Position numbers and translations under genes: made by a program
In this document: positions 12,266 to 24,417 of the stretch, in pieces
Layout: each line of letters opens with the position of its first letter
How positions within the stretch are numbered: position 1 is the stretch's first letter
Assembly: GCA_023053575.1 (NCBI GenBank)
Contig: JAKZAP010000016.1
Coordinates: forward strand, 14,092,030 to 14,156,029
Source of the DNA: Branchinecta lynchi
Taxonomy: Eukaryota; Arthropoda; Branchiopoda; Anostraca; Branchinectidae
DNA length: 64,000 nt
Direction: 5' to 3'
Notes under the pieces: generated by a model
Database searches by the model: none
What the model saw: only the letters and a program-made list of their open reading frames with translations
What the model was told of the DNA's origin: nothing

Positions 12266-12754
12266 TATAACACTATAACTCTCAAATACAAGATATTTTA
12301 TGAAAGCTGATGTAAGGACTCTTTAAGGCGAGAGCAAGGTTAGATTAAGAGGTAGCTCTTTGCATCAACGCTTAGGGGCGGGGCTTATGATCGATGGGAC
12401 AGACATATTTTATCGTTTAACTTCGTCGGTTTGAGGGCAAAAAAATGCTGATTATTAGGAATCAATTTCGAAACAAACACAGCATCCAAATCGAGTCGAA
12501 TCGAGTCATGCGGAATTTCCGCCCTTGGATGAACAGTTCGGCCAGAATCCGTTGATACCGTACCTTCAGACAAACAGATTCATACACTCAAATAATGGCT
12601 AAAAACTGATGGTTACTTACGATGCTTTGGCAGCGACATTTAACAATTATTAAATTATTTAATAATAATAACTATATTCAAGAATAATTAAATATCCAAG
12701 CATAGTGTCAATCATGGTTTCGAAACACACATATCACTAAGGAGTAGGAGGCTA

Positions 12755-13583
12755 GTGAGTATGGTAAATTTTTGGGAAAGAATTTTGATTATGCCCCATT
12801 CAAGACTACTAAAGGAGGCATACCTAGAATCATTGTGTGATGGAAGGAAGCAGTCGTGGGCACATCAGATTAAGTGTATTTTAGATAATACAGGTTTAAG
12901 TAATTTGTGGAATGAACGGGAAGGTCCAGGATGGGAGTTAGGAAGTGTGACTAGAGTGGTTAGATAGACACTCCAAGGCCAGGAAATACAGACGTGGTTG
13001 TGCGAGGTGAGTAAGTCAGAATCTCTGAGGTTGTATGCTGCGGCAAAAGAGACGTGGGGTGAGGAAATATATTTTAAAGTAGGGTTAAGTAGGGGGGAGT
13101 TGGGTTTGTTAATAAGTATGAGGGCTGATGGTTTGCCGCTCGGTGCAAGAAGAAAGTATATGGGGAAAAAAAGAGGAAAGATCGGGTCCTTACTACTTCT
13201 GTCCTATGTGTGGAGAAACGAACGAGGATATATGCCACCTTTTGTGTGATTGTAGAGAGTTACGGGGGCTAAGGGAGGAGATTTTCGGGGTGGGGGGAAC
13301 TGATAAGAAATAGATTATTAAAATGAAGGGAAGTAAAGATTTTAAAGAAATAAGAATTATTGGGAAGTTCCTCAGGTTAGCTTTTAAACACCGGAAAGAT
13401 TTCTTCTGATGGGGAAATTGTGTTTTTAGTGGTAATAAAGTATTCAGTGTAAATTAAAAATATTAAGATTGTGTTGGTGCGTATATGCGCATGTAAGATT
13501 GTTCACATTTTGTTTCGTTTTGTTGCATGATGGCCGGATGGCTTTAATGTGCAAATAAATCATTCATTCATTCATATCAGTCA
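12755..13583 (+). pseudogene. LINE ORF2 C-terminal fragment, copy 2, with (CATT)n tail
   Basis: Homologous to copy 1: RADGLPLGARRKYMGKK, then FCPMCGETNEDICHLLCDC. One in-frame TAG lies at about 12965, and one frameshift near 13165 leads into the Cys-His motif. The 3' end is GGCCGGATGGCTTTAATGTG, AATAAAT and (CATT)n at about 13560-13575, which marks the true 3' end. Confidence 0.8.
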
Positions 13584-14812
13584 AAACCAGGAGCATGCAG
13601 TCATTTTCACCCTCGCACGGACTTTCCGGCCGAAATCCGGAATATTCCTTAAAAAAAATATGTCCGATAGAATTACTAGTTAGTTCGTTATTTCATGTTC
13701 CATAATCTGATGGGCTGTTCCCAGACCGACCCAGCTCTTTCTTTGCTAGACTGGATGTCCGTTTCAGTTCTTGGTTTCAGACCGTTACGTTCGTGCAAAG
13801 GCTTCCTCAAAAAGTTTCTGTTGAAACTCTTTCGACAGTGCAGTGGCCCTAATGACATCATGACTGCCTCATTTCGTCCCTAACAACAGGAACGATTGCA
13901 AGCAACTCCCTCGATCAGATTGCAATCAACAATCTTCATCCAATCACGCGTGATACCGATCGCTATTTTATGCATTGTTTATCAAACACGCACGTTTCAA
14001 ATGAACAATTTATTAAAATGAAAAACAGATAGTACAGAACTTTGCTACCATACCAAAGTGCCGTGGGAACGACACATACATACTTGCGCAAGGAACCATG
14101 CTTTGTCATCATTGCTCGCGATCAAGACACCAGTCAATAAATGAATGAATATTTATAAAGACGGAATAGTGGAGAAAATTAAAACAGATAAATATGGAGA
14201 ACTAAAAAATCAACCGCGAGCGATGACTGAAGCACCTTAGCCCTTGTCTCTTTGTCATTCTATAGAACTTTATTACACATATGATCATTAAAGACACAAC
14301 AATTATTTGTACTAAAAGGGCAGTACTAGCAAAATAACTACCGGTATATTAAAGACTAAATATCTAATGAACATGCTTAATACTAATGCCCATCATAAAG
14401 TCTCCATACCCCAGTCAGAGCAACCGTGTGGTTTAGTTCCTAGTCGTCCCGCCAAGATCGTCAAAATCATCAGTTCAGAGAAAAACAACAAAACGAATTT
14501 CGGACGTAAACAAAACATACAGTGTTGAAATTAGAAAGTTATTCTATCTTTTTCCGAAATCATTCAGTAATCCTGGGATGCTTCATGTAATTATCCTGCT
14601 ATGTTCACATTGGTCTGATAGAATTTAAACTGGACTGACCTAAAACTAGGTAAGTCTGACCTGATTGCCCAAGTTACAGTCTGTTTACTGTTCCCAGAGT
14701 CATCAATGGTCACATTCCCAAAGGATTTATTTATCCCGATGGGTGCAGTGACCGCGTTGAAAATACGCGCCTATTTGGAAAATCGACAGCTGTTTTTTTT
14801 TTTTTTTCAACC
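13584..14812. other. No gene recognised
   Basis: The minus strand around 13690-13890 has an open frame without recognisable motifs. The rest is AT-rich and featureless. Confidence 0.4.
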
Positions 14813-15046
14813 GTTAATACTCTATATGACTAAGTCCAAAGCACGCCAGCGATCCTCAGGAAGGAGGAGTAAGCGTGTCCGTACGACTCAAATCCTGTGT
14901 CAATCAATCACCGCGATCTTTGGCAGCAGCTGTGACACCACTTCTGCCTTTCTTCCGCTAGCTACCCCGAGAGGCCGGAGGTTGCATCGACGAGGAGAGA
15001 TAGTCATCAAGAGTATTACGGGCGTAAATCTGACGCTGTTTCTGCC
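14813..15046 (+). repeat. Dispersed direct repeat, 230 bp, copy 1
   Basis: It shares ATGACTAAGTCCAAA, ACGCCAGCGATCCTC, CCTGTGTCAATCAATCA and CAGCTGTGACACCACTTCTG with 17866-18086. An open frame crosses it, but the frame is not conserved in the second copy. Confidence 0.8.
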
Positions 15047-15065
15047 GCGTATGATCAGGCTATAG

Positions 15066-15382
15066 AGCCCCGGTTGCCACATCGAAACAGATTAGAGAGT
15101 GACTTCTGTTCGAAAACAGAGAGCGATTTGGGAGTGAAATTCTATTTTCATGAAAAAATGGGAAACGGTCACTTTTAGTCAGAATCAATGCTGCAAAATT
15201 TCAGATCTTAATTTAGTGTCCTTGAAAAAACACGAAATAATCACTTTTGTTAGGAATCACTGCTGGAAAATGACACTCTGGATTTTTTTTATAGATTGAA
15301 TGTTATGTCCTATGTAGGACAAGAGTGACAAAATAAATAGAGTGACAATTCACTCTATCGTGTGACATGTGGCACCCCTGAG
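15066..15382. other. Possible hAT-type MITE, poorly supported
   Basis: CGGTTGCCACAT at 15071 and ATGTGGCACCCCTG ending at 15380 face each other about 300 bp apart, with repeated GAGTGAC/GTCACTCT-like pieces inside. No 8-bp duplication matches. Confidence 0.35.
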
Positions 15383-15718
15383 AGAACGGGTCCTTCACTA
15401 GCAACCGTAGGTCCGTCGCAACCGTACTCGCCCAGACTCTCACTGGCTGAAAACCGCCAAAATGGCCGCTTACGACATGTTACGGTGGCTTCCGACAGCT
15501 TACAATTGCCGGTGGATGACCCACTTAGAACTTTGCTAGGACATATGTTTAACTATATCCTATATTGTTTAACAGAAAAAAGGTTCAATTTGAAAAGCTT
15601 CTCTTCTCTTTTCATCAACTTATGGATCTATCGTCGCCAACCGTCTCTCTATGTTATAGATGCTGATAATGAGGTGAGGGAGGAAAATGCTCCTCGAGCC
15701 CAAGCTGATAGGGAAACA

Positions 15719-16320
15719 TATTCAAACAATCCATAAAACGGATACGTTGTCACTGACATTCAACAGCCTGACGAGGACCCTTGCCAAGAAGGGCCGAAAT
15801 ATCGCTGCCAAAGCATCGTAGCTGACGTATCTGGTATATGCGTTGTTTGAGGCAAGGGATGACAAACAGAGGCTGTGGAGTGTAGGCCAGTCCAACGTGT
15901 TCTCCGGGGCTTCAACGGAAGACTACGCTGTCAGAAGTTTTTAACTAAATATTCTTTGAGCCCAAGCTGACTTTGAAACATTATGACTTTGAAACATTTT
16001 TTGAAATATTTTTGAAACATTAATTAATATCACTTTCCCGATCTTTTATTTCTATCCTATATCTTGCTTTTTAGCTTTCTAAACCTTTTTTTTTTGAGAA
16101 TTATCTGAATCCTGCAAGTCTAGTCCCAGTCTTATGAGACACGTCGTCTCATAAGTCCAAAACCTGTAACAAAACTGTTACAGGTTTGTTTCCTTCCCCG
16201 AAGTTGAACAAGAAGATTGACAGCCTGACGAGGACCCTTGCCAAGAAGGGCCGAAATATCGCTGATGAAAAATCAGAGCTGACGTATCCGTGTAAACATT
16301 GTTTGAATAAAAGTTTTTAA
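15719..16320 (+). mobile_element. Two Penelope-type terminal modules in direct orientation
   Basis: Cores occur at about 15760-15800 and 16222-16262 (both CAGCCTGACGAGGACCCTTG). The first is preceded by an inverted scrap (ATATTCAAACAATCC at 15719). The interior holds a reversed GAGCCCAAGCTGACTTTGAA end. Two perfect short inverted repeats lie just before the second module (CTTATGAGAC/GTCTCATAAG, and AACCTGTAAC/GTTACAGGTT). Confidence 0.7.
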
Positions 16321-16639
16321 CTATTACACAAGGATGCACAATTTTGTGTGTGTGTTTTTTTAAGTTATTACTTGTACAGTGCACTAGCACCCTTGGGCAG
16401 TGCGTAATAAATCTTTTGTTCTAACTCGGTAAAAATGAGATAAGGCACTACCTGTTGACGATACAGACAATGTCCATTACAACTTTTAAAGTGTAATCTT
16501 TTCGCTAAAAGCAGCGCTGCAAACCATTTAAATTTTACAGAAATGTAGCATTTGAAGGTGCATAGCACAATTTTTCGATAACGTTAACAGAGAGTTAACG
16601 TTAACAGTTATCTGTTCGAATTGCGAACCCTTAGTGGCG

Positions 16640-16905
16640 TTTTTGCTGATACCATGGTAAGAAGTTGTGTTTGCAGTTACCGCGGTTTCCTATACCACGG
16701 CCTAAAGTCGTTTTTGCTTTTGCCTTTTATCTGATAACACGGTCTAAAGTCATCTCTGCATTCTTCCAGCCAGTTTCCATTTATGTTTTACAGAAATGTA
16801 GATATGGTTTCTGATACCAGGGCATTAAGTCGAATTTGCTTTTGCCATTATCTGATACCACGGTCTAATGTCATCTCTGCGTTTACTTCTGGCCAGTTTC
16901 CATGG
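16640..16905. repeat. GGTATCAGATACC-type repeat, degraded
   Basis: Recurrent TCTGATACCACGGTCTAA and GTCATCTCTGC segments at about 80-100 bp spacing. It is directly followed by the hAT MITE at 16919. Confidence 0.6.
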
Positions 16906-16918
16906 TATGCAACACCAC

Positions 16919-17286
16919 CAGAGGCGTTATTAGCCGACATGTTGTTTTTTTTTGGGGGGGGACGAGGCATTTACCGACTGGCGGGTGATTTTTATCGACT
17001 TTTTCTGCAGAAAAAACGACTGTTTTCAACAACAAAAAATGACATTTTTTAAGTAAAATCGACTGATTGTCAGAAAAATCCATTGATTTTCAGAAAAAAC
17101 GACTACTTCGACGAAAAATCGACCAATTTTAAAAAAAAAATTGTTTTCATGAAAAATATCAAAAAAAAAAATCAAAAGTTTTCACGAAAAATCGCAGCGC
17201 TTCGTGCCGACTTTTTTGTCTCGTCATTTTTTACCGACTGGCCAACAGGCGTCCCCCCCCCGTCCCTCCCGGTCGTGAGGCCCCTG
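16919..17286. mobile_element. hAT MITE, 368 bp, with 8-bp target duplication
   Basis: It begins CAGAGGCGTTATTAGCC and ends GTCGTGAGGCCCCTG. AACACCAC is repeated exactly at 16911-16918 and 17287-17294. Both this copy and the 1.7-kb copy share GAGGCATTTACCGACTGGC and CTTTTTCTGCAGAAAAAAC. The extra interior is made of repeated AAAATCGAC-type segments. Confidence 0.9.
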
Positions 17287-17324
17287 AACACCACGATTCC
17301 AACCGTAGTAGGCTAAAAGCCAGG

Positions 17325-17800
17325 CTTCACCTTCCAGATTTCCAGACGTCCGGGGCTTCCGCATAGTCAAGCCAACCCTTCCAGATTTTCATTATAACTA
17401 TCACAGCTAAATTTGCTGTTCTTCAACATTTCCTAGATATCCCCTTTACATTTCAAATGTATCTCACATCCCAGTCACAACTGTCAATCACTTTCCCTTT
17501 TCTTCCCCATTTGCATATTTACAGTGTCTCTCGAACGGGTTGCCTCTACGGCACCTTCCAGGCATCCGCAATCTGGGTTGTCCAACACCCCGGACTTCCA
17601 GACGTTTTTGGCCTGGCTTCATCTTCCAGATCTGTCTCGACGAATACAGCTGTCTGGAATCCATAAGAAAAATCTGGAAGGTGAAGCCTCGCTTTAACTG
17701 ACCTAGGTTTAAAAAAAAAAGTCTTCTCACTTTCATCATCACCAACAAAATCGACTAGGTTTTTGTCAAATTGGTGGGGAAAAGGTTGGCACTTCTGGTG
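17325..17800 (+). repeat. Dispersed inverted repeat, copy 1
   Basis: Contains CTTCAACATTTCCTA, TGTCAATCATTTTCCTTTTC-like text, TTTGCATATTT and CTTCCAGACGTTTTTGG, all found inverted at 35330-35770. Non-coding. Confidence 0.65.
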
Positions 17801-17865
17801 TGAGTGAATGTAAGTGTTGGAGTGATCTCGCTTCATCCTGCTCCTGGTTAAAAACGCACATTTGC

Positions 17866-18086
17866 CGATACTCTAGATGACTAAGTCCAAAACACGCCAG
17901 CGATCCTCGGGAAGAAGGAGAAAGCGTGTCCTTGCGACTCAAACCCAACGACTAAAATCCTGTGTCAATCAATCAGCGCGATCTTTGGGAGCAGCTGTGA
18001 CACCACTTCTGCCTTTCTTCCGCTAGCTACCTGGAGAGGCCGGAGATTTTGCTCGGCAAGGAGAGTTAGTCATCGAGAGTATTGTC
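17866..18086 (+). repeat. Dispersed direct repeat, 230 bp, copy 2
   Basis: Same blocks as 14813-15046, in the same orientation, with an 11-bp insertion (CCAACGACTAA) near 17945. Confidence 0.8.
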
Positions 18087-18087
18087 A

Positions 18088-18690
18088 TTTTTGCAAAGCA
18101 ACCGTAGTATCAGATACCAGGGTAACTGCAAAAACGGCAAAATACTCCTGATGACCAACTTTTCGTATCCATTAAGAATCGCTGTATGCCTAGCGAAGAG
18201 CCAGAATGCCACTTCAACATGACTGCAACAAACATTGTGGATTGGCTTGCACGCGTTGTGAATCAGTTTTGAGAATTCGTTTGGGTGACCTTTCGCGTTG
18301 TTCCCGAAAGTTTGTCCAGAAAGGTCTTATTATTCGAAAGTTGAGCGTTACATGATTTTGTTTGGTAGTTGTTTGTTGTTGTATATGTATGTATACGGCC
18401 TGAATACAGTCATTCATTCATTCATTCCTATAATTAATTACTTGGTATCAGATACTACGGTTGCTTTGCACAGACGAGAATATCCTAATCAGCGCTTTTA
18501 TCCCAAACGAATACTAATATCCACTCACATCACAAGTGCCAAACTTCTTTCCCACCAATTTGACAAAAACTCAGGACTCCTGTGAAAACGCCTTTTGACA
18601 GTGGTATCAGATACCACGGTAACTGTGAACTCGACTTTAGACCTTGGTACCAGATACTGATGGTACCTGCAAAAACGTAACTTCTGTAAT
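18088..18690. repeat. GGTATCAGATACC-type repeat, split
   Basis: Blocks at 18088-18150 and 18440-18690 carry GCAACCGTAGTATCAGATAC, CCAAACTTCTTTCCCACCAA and GGTACCTGCAAAAACGTAAC. A (CATT)n-tailed fragment separates them. Confidence 0.65.
18180..18428 (+). mobile_element. Retroelement 3' end with (CATT)n tail
   Basis: It ends GTATACGGCCTGAATACAGT(CATT)4. It lies between two parts of a GGTATCAGATACC-type repeat (18088-18150 and 18440-18690), as if inserted there. No coding frame is recognisable. Confidence 0.5.
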
Positions 18691-19513
18691 CACAATACGA
18701 TGTCTCCTTTACAGTGTCGTCCTAAAGGGAAGTGCAATACGATGCGACACGAGTACAACTAGCGGACTATTAGACCTTCTTTCTAGGATACGAGTATCGC
18801 CTAAGTTTACATCACAGCTGCCTCTTGATGAGAGCTAAAATACGATATGCATTTTTGATTGTACAAACATATGTTATCTAATAACTAAGATCGAAAAAAA
18901 TAATCCACTCGGAGAACAAATTTGACATGACGTTTGGAAAATTTACCAAAGAGGCGAGCCAAACGGCATGAATCAACCAATAATTTCCCGCGTTCTCGCT
19001 AATCGAAGTGAGAATAGTTTCTCCGAGAGGATTATCTGTTCTTGTTCGCTTTCGCCTACTACGGTCACCTTGCAGCCAGTGCCCATGATTTCATGTCATC
19101 ACTGTAATAATACACGTAAAGTCGTAAACTAGCAATTGGCCGGGATTCCGCCGATATCGAGTTGTTTGCTGTGACGACAATCTAGTTGGTATTCAGACCC
19201 CGCAAATTATGGCTTAGATTGGTTATCTTTTAAGAAATGTCAAAATTAGCCAGAAAATAGTCAAATTCACATTACACATTTCCAGGTGACAATCACTTTT
19301 GATTTCACCATGCACGGCGGTTATTAGTCCTTTGACGTATAATCATGGGCCCTTGCTATGCAGTTGGACTCCAGTATAATAATCACCGACTCTCTTGTAT
19401 GATGTCCCTTTGAGCTTTTATGGTATAAATCTTATCTACTATATCACATAAAATGTTTCTTGTAGTCGCGACCTGTTGGCCCGGAACAACAATGGAATGT
19501 CATATCAGTCACT

Positions 19514-19648
19514 TCACGGTTTTGGAGAAGCCCCTGGTCTAGTAAATGTCTGCATCCCCTCGACTTTGTTCAGTAGGCTGGTGTAGTGAACCAGGTTTTT
19601 TACGAGGACGTTGTACTGGCCTTCTAAGTAGATAGCTCTGGCCTCTTT
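19514..19648 (-). CDS. bZIP transcription factor, leucine-zipper exon and stop
   Basis: The acceptor CTGTCTTACAG is followed in phase 0 by 44 codons and TGA. The peptide begins KEARAIYLEGQYNVLVKNLV and continues with a short tail ending PGASPKP. Counted from the basic-region Arg in the previous exon, heptad positions fall on Lys, Leu, Leu, Tyr and Val, a short zipper like that of PAR/NFIL3-type proteins. It lies 4.8 kb from the basic-region exon, across an intron filled mainly by repeats, so it is easily missed by ORF calling. Phase, strand, order and content all fit. Confidence 0.8.
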   Translation of the reverse strand, partial: KEARAIYLEGQYNVLVKNLVHYTSLLNKVEGMQTFTRPGASPKP

Positions 19649-20042
19649 CTGTAAGACAGTAAGGATTATAATCAACTTTTCGCTGTCAGTTAAAGGACCC
19701 CTCTTCCTTACACATATGTTGTCAATAATAGTACTGTATGCTCTGTTGACATCCCTTTACGATAACCGAACTGATTTGGATGAAAAAAAACCACCTATTC
19801 TCCAAAAACTCAGATGCCCTAAGATTATAAGTTTTTGGGATCCGAAAACGTAAATGAGGGATACCTATGCCATCGTAAAAGTTGTCTGTATGTCCGTCTG
19901 TATTATCCCCAGCTCCCTTATGGTATTGTAAGCTTCTGGAACCCCCGCCTTCCTCCGTTTTTTCGTTTTGTACCAATGAATTTTCAGCACTTGTTCAGCC
20001 AAACCGAGTTTTGCCAGTCCCACAACGCTAACTTCACGAAAA

Positions 20043-20536
20043 TAGTTGCGTTTTTGATTGCCATTCCTGGTCTCAGTTCTTCTTATTTCTCGTTCTCGGT
20101 CACCTTCCGAGTTCGCAGTTTGCTTAACTGTCGTTTTTGCTGAAACGGAGACCGTGTCAGTTCTTGGTTCTACAACACCTGCGAGTGAAACGGCCAACTG
20201 TGACGCAGACGCAGTTCCCGGTCCGAGTTCGCCTGTCATGAATAAATTAACCCCCCAAAATTGAAAGTCCTGGATAGTGTGTTTCGAAATGGATGATTAC
20301 AACTTGTACGTTTTGACAACAAGAATGGCTTTTTCACGGTCAAATGTAACTACCCTTTACTGATTTATTTAGGCGATTTTATGAATGAGGTGCCGCCGGG
20401 ATGCTTATTTTCCGTTTTTAGTCACCTGCGCCTAGAAACGGCGAAGGCGTCAGGCGAACTGATATGTAAAAACGGAAATTAAGCTACAACGGCGAACTCA
20501 CAGGGGAACTTACACAGGCGATCAAAAACGCAACTA
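20043..20536. mobile_element. MITE, 494 bp, TAGTTGCGTTTTT termini
   Basis: The 20-bp terminal inverted repeats are TAGTTGCGTTTTTGATTGCC at 20043 and the complement of TAGTTGCGTTTTTGATCGCC ending at 20536 (one mismatch). The outer TA may be a duplicated target, as for Tc1/mariner-type MITEs. It sits in the bZIP intron and has no coding sequence. Confidence 0.82.
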
Positions 20537-22026
20537 ATGTCAAGGTCCGCGGACAACTCTTTCACGCTAAAGAACGTGAGAAGTTTCAAAGTTTTGTATT
20601 TTCATATTGGAAGACTTGCTAGGCCATGAGGTGTATCTTCTATTTTGGACTTTTGTTTTGCTTGATTTTCCCACTGTATAACCAGGGCAAGTTCAGTTTT
20701 CAAATTTTTTGCGTCCAGTCCGCTTCATAGAGCGGGAAAATGTTTATTTCTTCTGTATCTAATTTGACCTCAAGGGAAATCAGACCCTGGTATACCACAG
20801 TACAAAGTACCGTCTTGCCGACCCTGTGACTGCGATTCAGGCAAAGAAGTGGTGAAAGCTCTTTAAACAGTTCGCACGACTTATAATATAACGCTTGTTT
20901 ATTGAGCCAAAAGGCCATAAGGCCAAAGGCCATAAGGCCAAAGGCCACTCATTTACGTGTTAATGTTCATATTCTCTTACATTGTGTGTTGTCTTTCCTT
21001 TTCTTGTTTTTACTCCATCTAGGTCCTCCTGGGCCAATTTTGATGGGCAATAAGTTTTTTAGTTCATTCATTCAGTACTAACATTTTTCATTTTATGTGC
21101 AAAACTGAGTGGACATTTTGTTACAGTTCCAATCCTTTTATTTAGCCCTCCTAAATACCTCTTTGTACCTGGAAATAACGTTGGAGACAGTTTATTGTAT
21201 AGTTCATACTATTTAGCTCACTCATCAGAGAAAGAATGATAATGTTTACTCCCAAGCTCCACCATCAAAATACCTCCTGAAAATGGGCGGGGCATATTTA
21301 CATTTCTATAATATGGTATGAGATATATTTGCACAAAAAGCCCGAGGGCCATGGTAATACGATCCAGAAAAAAAAGCAGAACAATACATTAATCTAAACA
21401 AATACATTATATTATATCCAAATTCCAACTAAATAAAACTTTCTCGATGCGTTATCGAAAGCTCAAGAACTAAGCTTTCGATAGTAAAGAAAAAAAGAAG
21501 AGAAAACCCACAGATTAATAAATTAACAAGAGAAAACAAGAGCTACGAGCTCATATGGCACTTGTACGAGTAGGCTGTACAAGAAAGTAGATGAGAACGT
21601 CACAAAATACACCCGCCATCCAAAAATGCGGTTCGGAAATAGAAATAGGATATTTAGTTTCACTCATTTCTGAGCAGTTCCGGCATCGTCTCGATTGTCT
21701 GTAGCAAATGCACATGACTGTTCAAACTTTCATCCCAATAAATCCATTTGTTTGATCCCTAGACGTGCTACACGATTTCCGGTACCCACTCTATCTCAAC
21801 CTACCGTGGCCGAATCTGGTTCGGAATATAAAAAATCGACCACCTAAAGCATCTTCTTTTATACCATCTATCAAGTTTCACTCGAATCTGAGCAGTTTTG
21901 GAAAGTTCCGGTAACCCCCCCCCCCTCCCACCAACGTTGTCGGAGCCGGTTCGGGCCCAATCTCTTAATTCCCTGTTCCTGTCCATCAAGTTTTACTGAA
22001 ATTATTCCTTTTCTAGCTTTTAGCTA

Positions 22027-22052
22027 TTCGGATTAAACTTGATTGATTGATT
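22027..22052 (+). repeat. (GATT)n microsatellite
   Basis: Five to six TTGA/GATT copies within the first part of the tandem-unit element. Confidence 0.9.
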
Positions 22053-24295
22053 GATTGATTGAAATTGGAGCTTAGCCTATCTGCAAGTTTCCAGTAACCC
22101 CCCCCCCCCCCCCCTACCTTGGCGGAATTCGGCCCGGACGCCAAATAACAAATCTAGGCCGCATAAACTCGGCACTGTCGAATTTGCATCTCATTCGGTC
22201 CATCCGTTTGGTTTGTGTGCATGTCAAAAGTCCCCCCACCCCCAATTCCCCTAATCGTGGTCGCATATGGTTCGAACGCATGTTTTACATGTCGAGGCCA
22301 TCGATTCGTATCACCCATAAAGTTTCACTCGAATCAGACCACTCGTTTGCAATTTATAGAAGTCAATTTCCATATTTCTCTTCTCGTGCTCCCCAAAAGA
22401 TGCTCGGATCTAGGAACGGAAGTTTCCGGGGGTATGTTGTGTCAGGTTCTTAAGTCAAGATAATTCGGGTCGCTAATATGCCTGCAAAGTTTCGTTTTCG
22501 TTTTACATCTGGAACTATTCTAACTCACGACTACCGGAATTCCAGGAAACCCCTTCAACTCCCCCCACAGAGCCCCGAAACCATCTGGCTCCTTCAATTT
22601 CATCTAGGCCTAATGCTTGTTCCATCCATTAAGTTTCGTCCCAATCCCTCTGCTTTTAGAGTTTCTGGAGTTCCCCCCCCCCCTCCATCCCCACAGGTAT
22701 CGGACCCGACCCGGACGTGACACTGAACGTTCGAGGCGATAGCTCACCAGACAAATTTCATTCAAATCCGATCACCCGTTCAAAAGTTATGCACGCCACT
22801 AGATTCCGGACTCCCCATCCACCCACTCCCCCCACGATGGTCAGGTCGGGGAAACGGCTGTTCTCAAGTCAATATGTTCGGATCCCTGACATACCTGCCA
22901 AGTTTCATCGCCCTAGGACATCAGGAAGTATGCCGAACTCGCGGGATCGCTAGAAATCCGGACCCCGACCCCAACTCCTTCACAGTGCCCTGATTCGGTC
23001 CGGTTATGTCAATGACGTGTCTAGGACTTGTGCTTGTTTTTCCCACCAAGTTTCTTCCCGATCCCTCCACTCTAAGCATTTCTCAAAATTTCCGGTTCCC
23101 TCCTCCAACTCCCCCCAGTGTCATCGGATCCGGCCCGGATTTAAAGTGAGATGTCTGAGACACGAGGTCATCCTAAATATAAAATTTCATCAAGATCCGA
23201 TCACCCGTTCAAAAGTTATACACGCCACTAGATTCCGGACTCCCCATCCATCCACTCCCCCCAGTATGGTCGGATTGGGGAAACGGCTGTTCTCAAGTGA
23301 ACCTGTTCGGGTCCCTGACATACCTGCCAAGTTTCATCGCCCTAGCACATCAGGAAGTATGCCGAATTCGCGGGATCGCTAAAATCCGGACCCCCCCCCA
23401 ACTCCCCCAGAGTGCCTGGATCTGGTCCGCTTATATCAATGACGTATCTAGGACTTGTGCTTGTTCTTCCCACCAAGTTTCATCCCGATCCGTCCACTCT
23501 AAGCGTTTCTCAAGATTTCCGGTTCCCTCCTCCAACTCCCCCCAGTGTCATCGGATCCGGTCCGGATTCATAGTGGGACGTCTGAGACACGAGGTCATCC
23601 TAAATATAAAATTTCATCAAGATCCGATGACTTGTTCGCAAGATAAAAATACCTCAAATTTTGGCTTCCCCCTCCCTCCACTCCCCCCCAGATGGTCGAA
23701 TCGGGGAATTGACGATTTCCTATTTAATCTGGTCGGGTCCCAGAGATGCCTGTCAATTTCCATCGTCCCAGCACATCAGGAAGCACGGAACTCGCGGGAT
23801 CACTACAAATTCGGACTTCTACCCCCCCCCCCCCCCCCCCCCCCCCCCAACTCCCCCAAAGTGAGCGGATCCGTTCCGGTTATATCAGCCATGTATCTAG
23901 GACTTGTGCTTGTACTTTCCACCAAGTTTCATCCGGATCCCTCCACTCTAAGTGTTTTTCAAGATTTCCGGTTTCCCCCTCCAACTCCCCCCCAATGTCA
24001 TCGGATCCGGTTTGGATTTAAAATGGAGGGTCTGAGACACGAGTTCCTTCCATATATCAAGTTTCATTAAGATCCGATAACCCGTTCGTAAGCTAAAAAT
24101 ATCTCATTTTTCCGGATTCCCCCTCCCTCCACTCCCCTCCAGATGGTCGGATCGGGGAAGCGAGTATTTCTAATTTAATCTGGTCCAGTTCCTGATATGC
24201 CTGCCAAGTTTCATCGTCCTAGCTTATCTGGAAGTGCCCGAACTAGCAAAACCGGGACCGACAGACCGACTGACGGACAGAAATAACAATCGCTA

Positions 24296-24325
24296 TATGG
24301 CACTTGAGTAAGCTCAAGTGCCATA
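24296..24325. repeat. Perfect 13-bp hairpin at the 3' end of the tandem-unit element
   Basis: TATGGCACTTGAG, loop TAAG, CTCAAGTGCCATA. The equivalent hairpin at 34264-34297 has an 11-bp stem with a 12-base loop. Confidence 0.9.
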
Positions 24326-24417
24326 AAAAGAAAGCAAGTCAACGAGGAAACTTTAAACTAAAAAAAAAGGAAATTCGGAAATTCCGGATTGCCTTAAAAC
24401 AAAATGAAAATACCCAC

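Larger units (their letters stand above)
21535..24330 (+). mobile_element. Long element with about 430-bp tandem units and 3' hairpin (helentron-like?)
   Basis: It begins AACAAGAGCTACGAGCTCAT, ATGGCACTTG and ends in a perfect hairpin (24296-24325). The body is a run of about 425-450 bp units, each with an ACTCCCCCC..GGATCCGGTCCGG block, AGTTTCATCxxGATCC and CACCCGTTC. The subterminal ATGGCACTTG is repeated inverted at the 3' end. Tandem central units, inverted subterminal motifs and a 3' hairpin are features of non-autonomous helentron/DINE-type elements, but no CTRR end or Rep/helicase gene is seen. The proline-rich open frames are by-products of C-runs. Confidence 0.6.
19649..24417 (-). other. 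bZIP gene intron between basic region and zipper
   Basis: This 4.77-kb intron holds a 494-bp MITE (20043-20536), a GGGATCC-repeat fragment (about 19828-19915), a (CATT)n-tailed retroelement end (about 20985-21078) and the long tandem-unit element (21535-24330). The remainder, about 20540-20980 and 21080-21530, shows no coding signal. It contains short GGCCATAAGGCCAAA tandem copies at about 20910-20946. Confidence 0.7.

Noticed and set aside
15066..15382. A complete hAT MITE
   Set aside because: Only loosely matching ends and no target duplication. Kept only as a low-confidence note.
22184..24070. Long proline/serine-rich open frames
   Set aside because: They are produced by C-runs and TCC-rich tandem units, do not persist in other copies and have no known domain.
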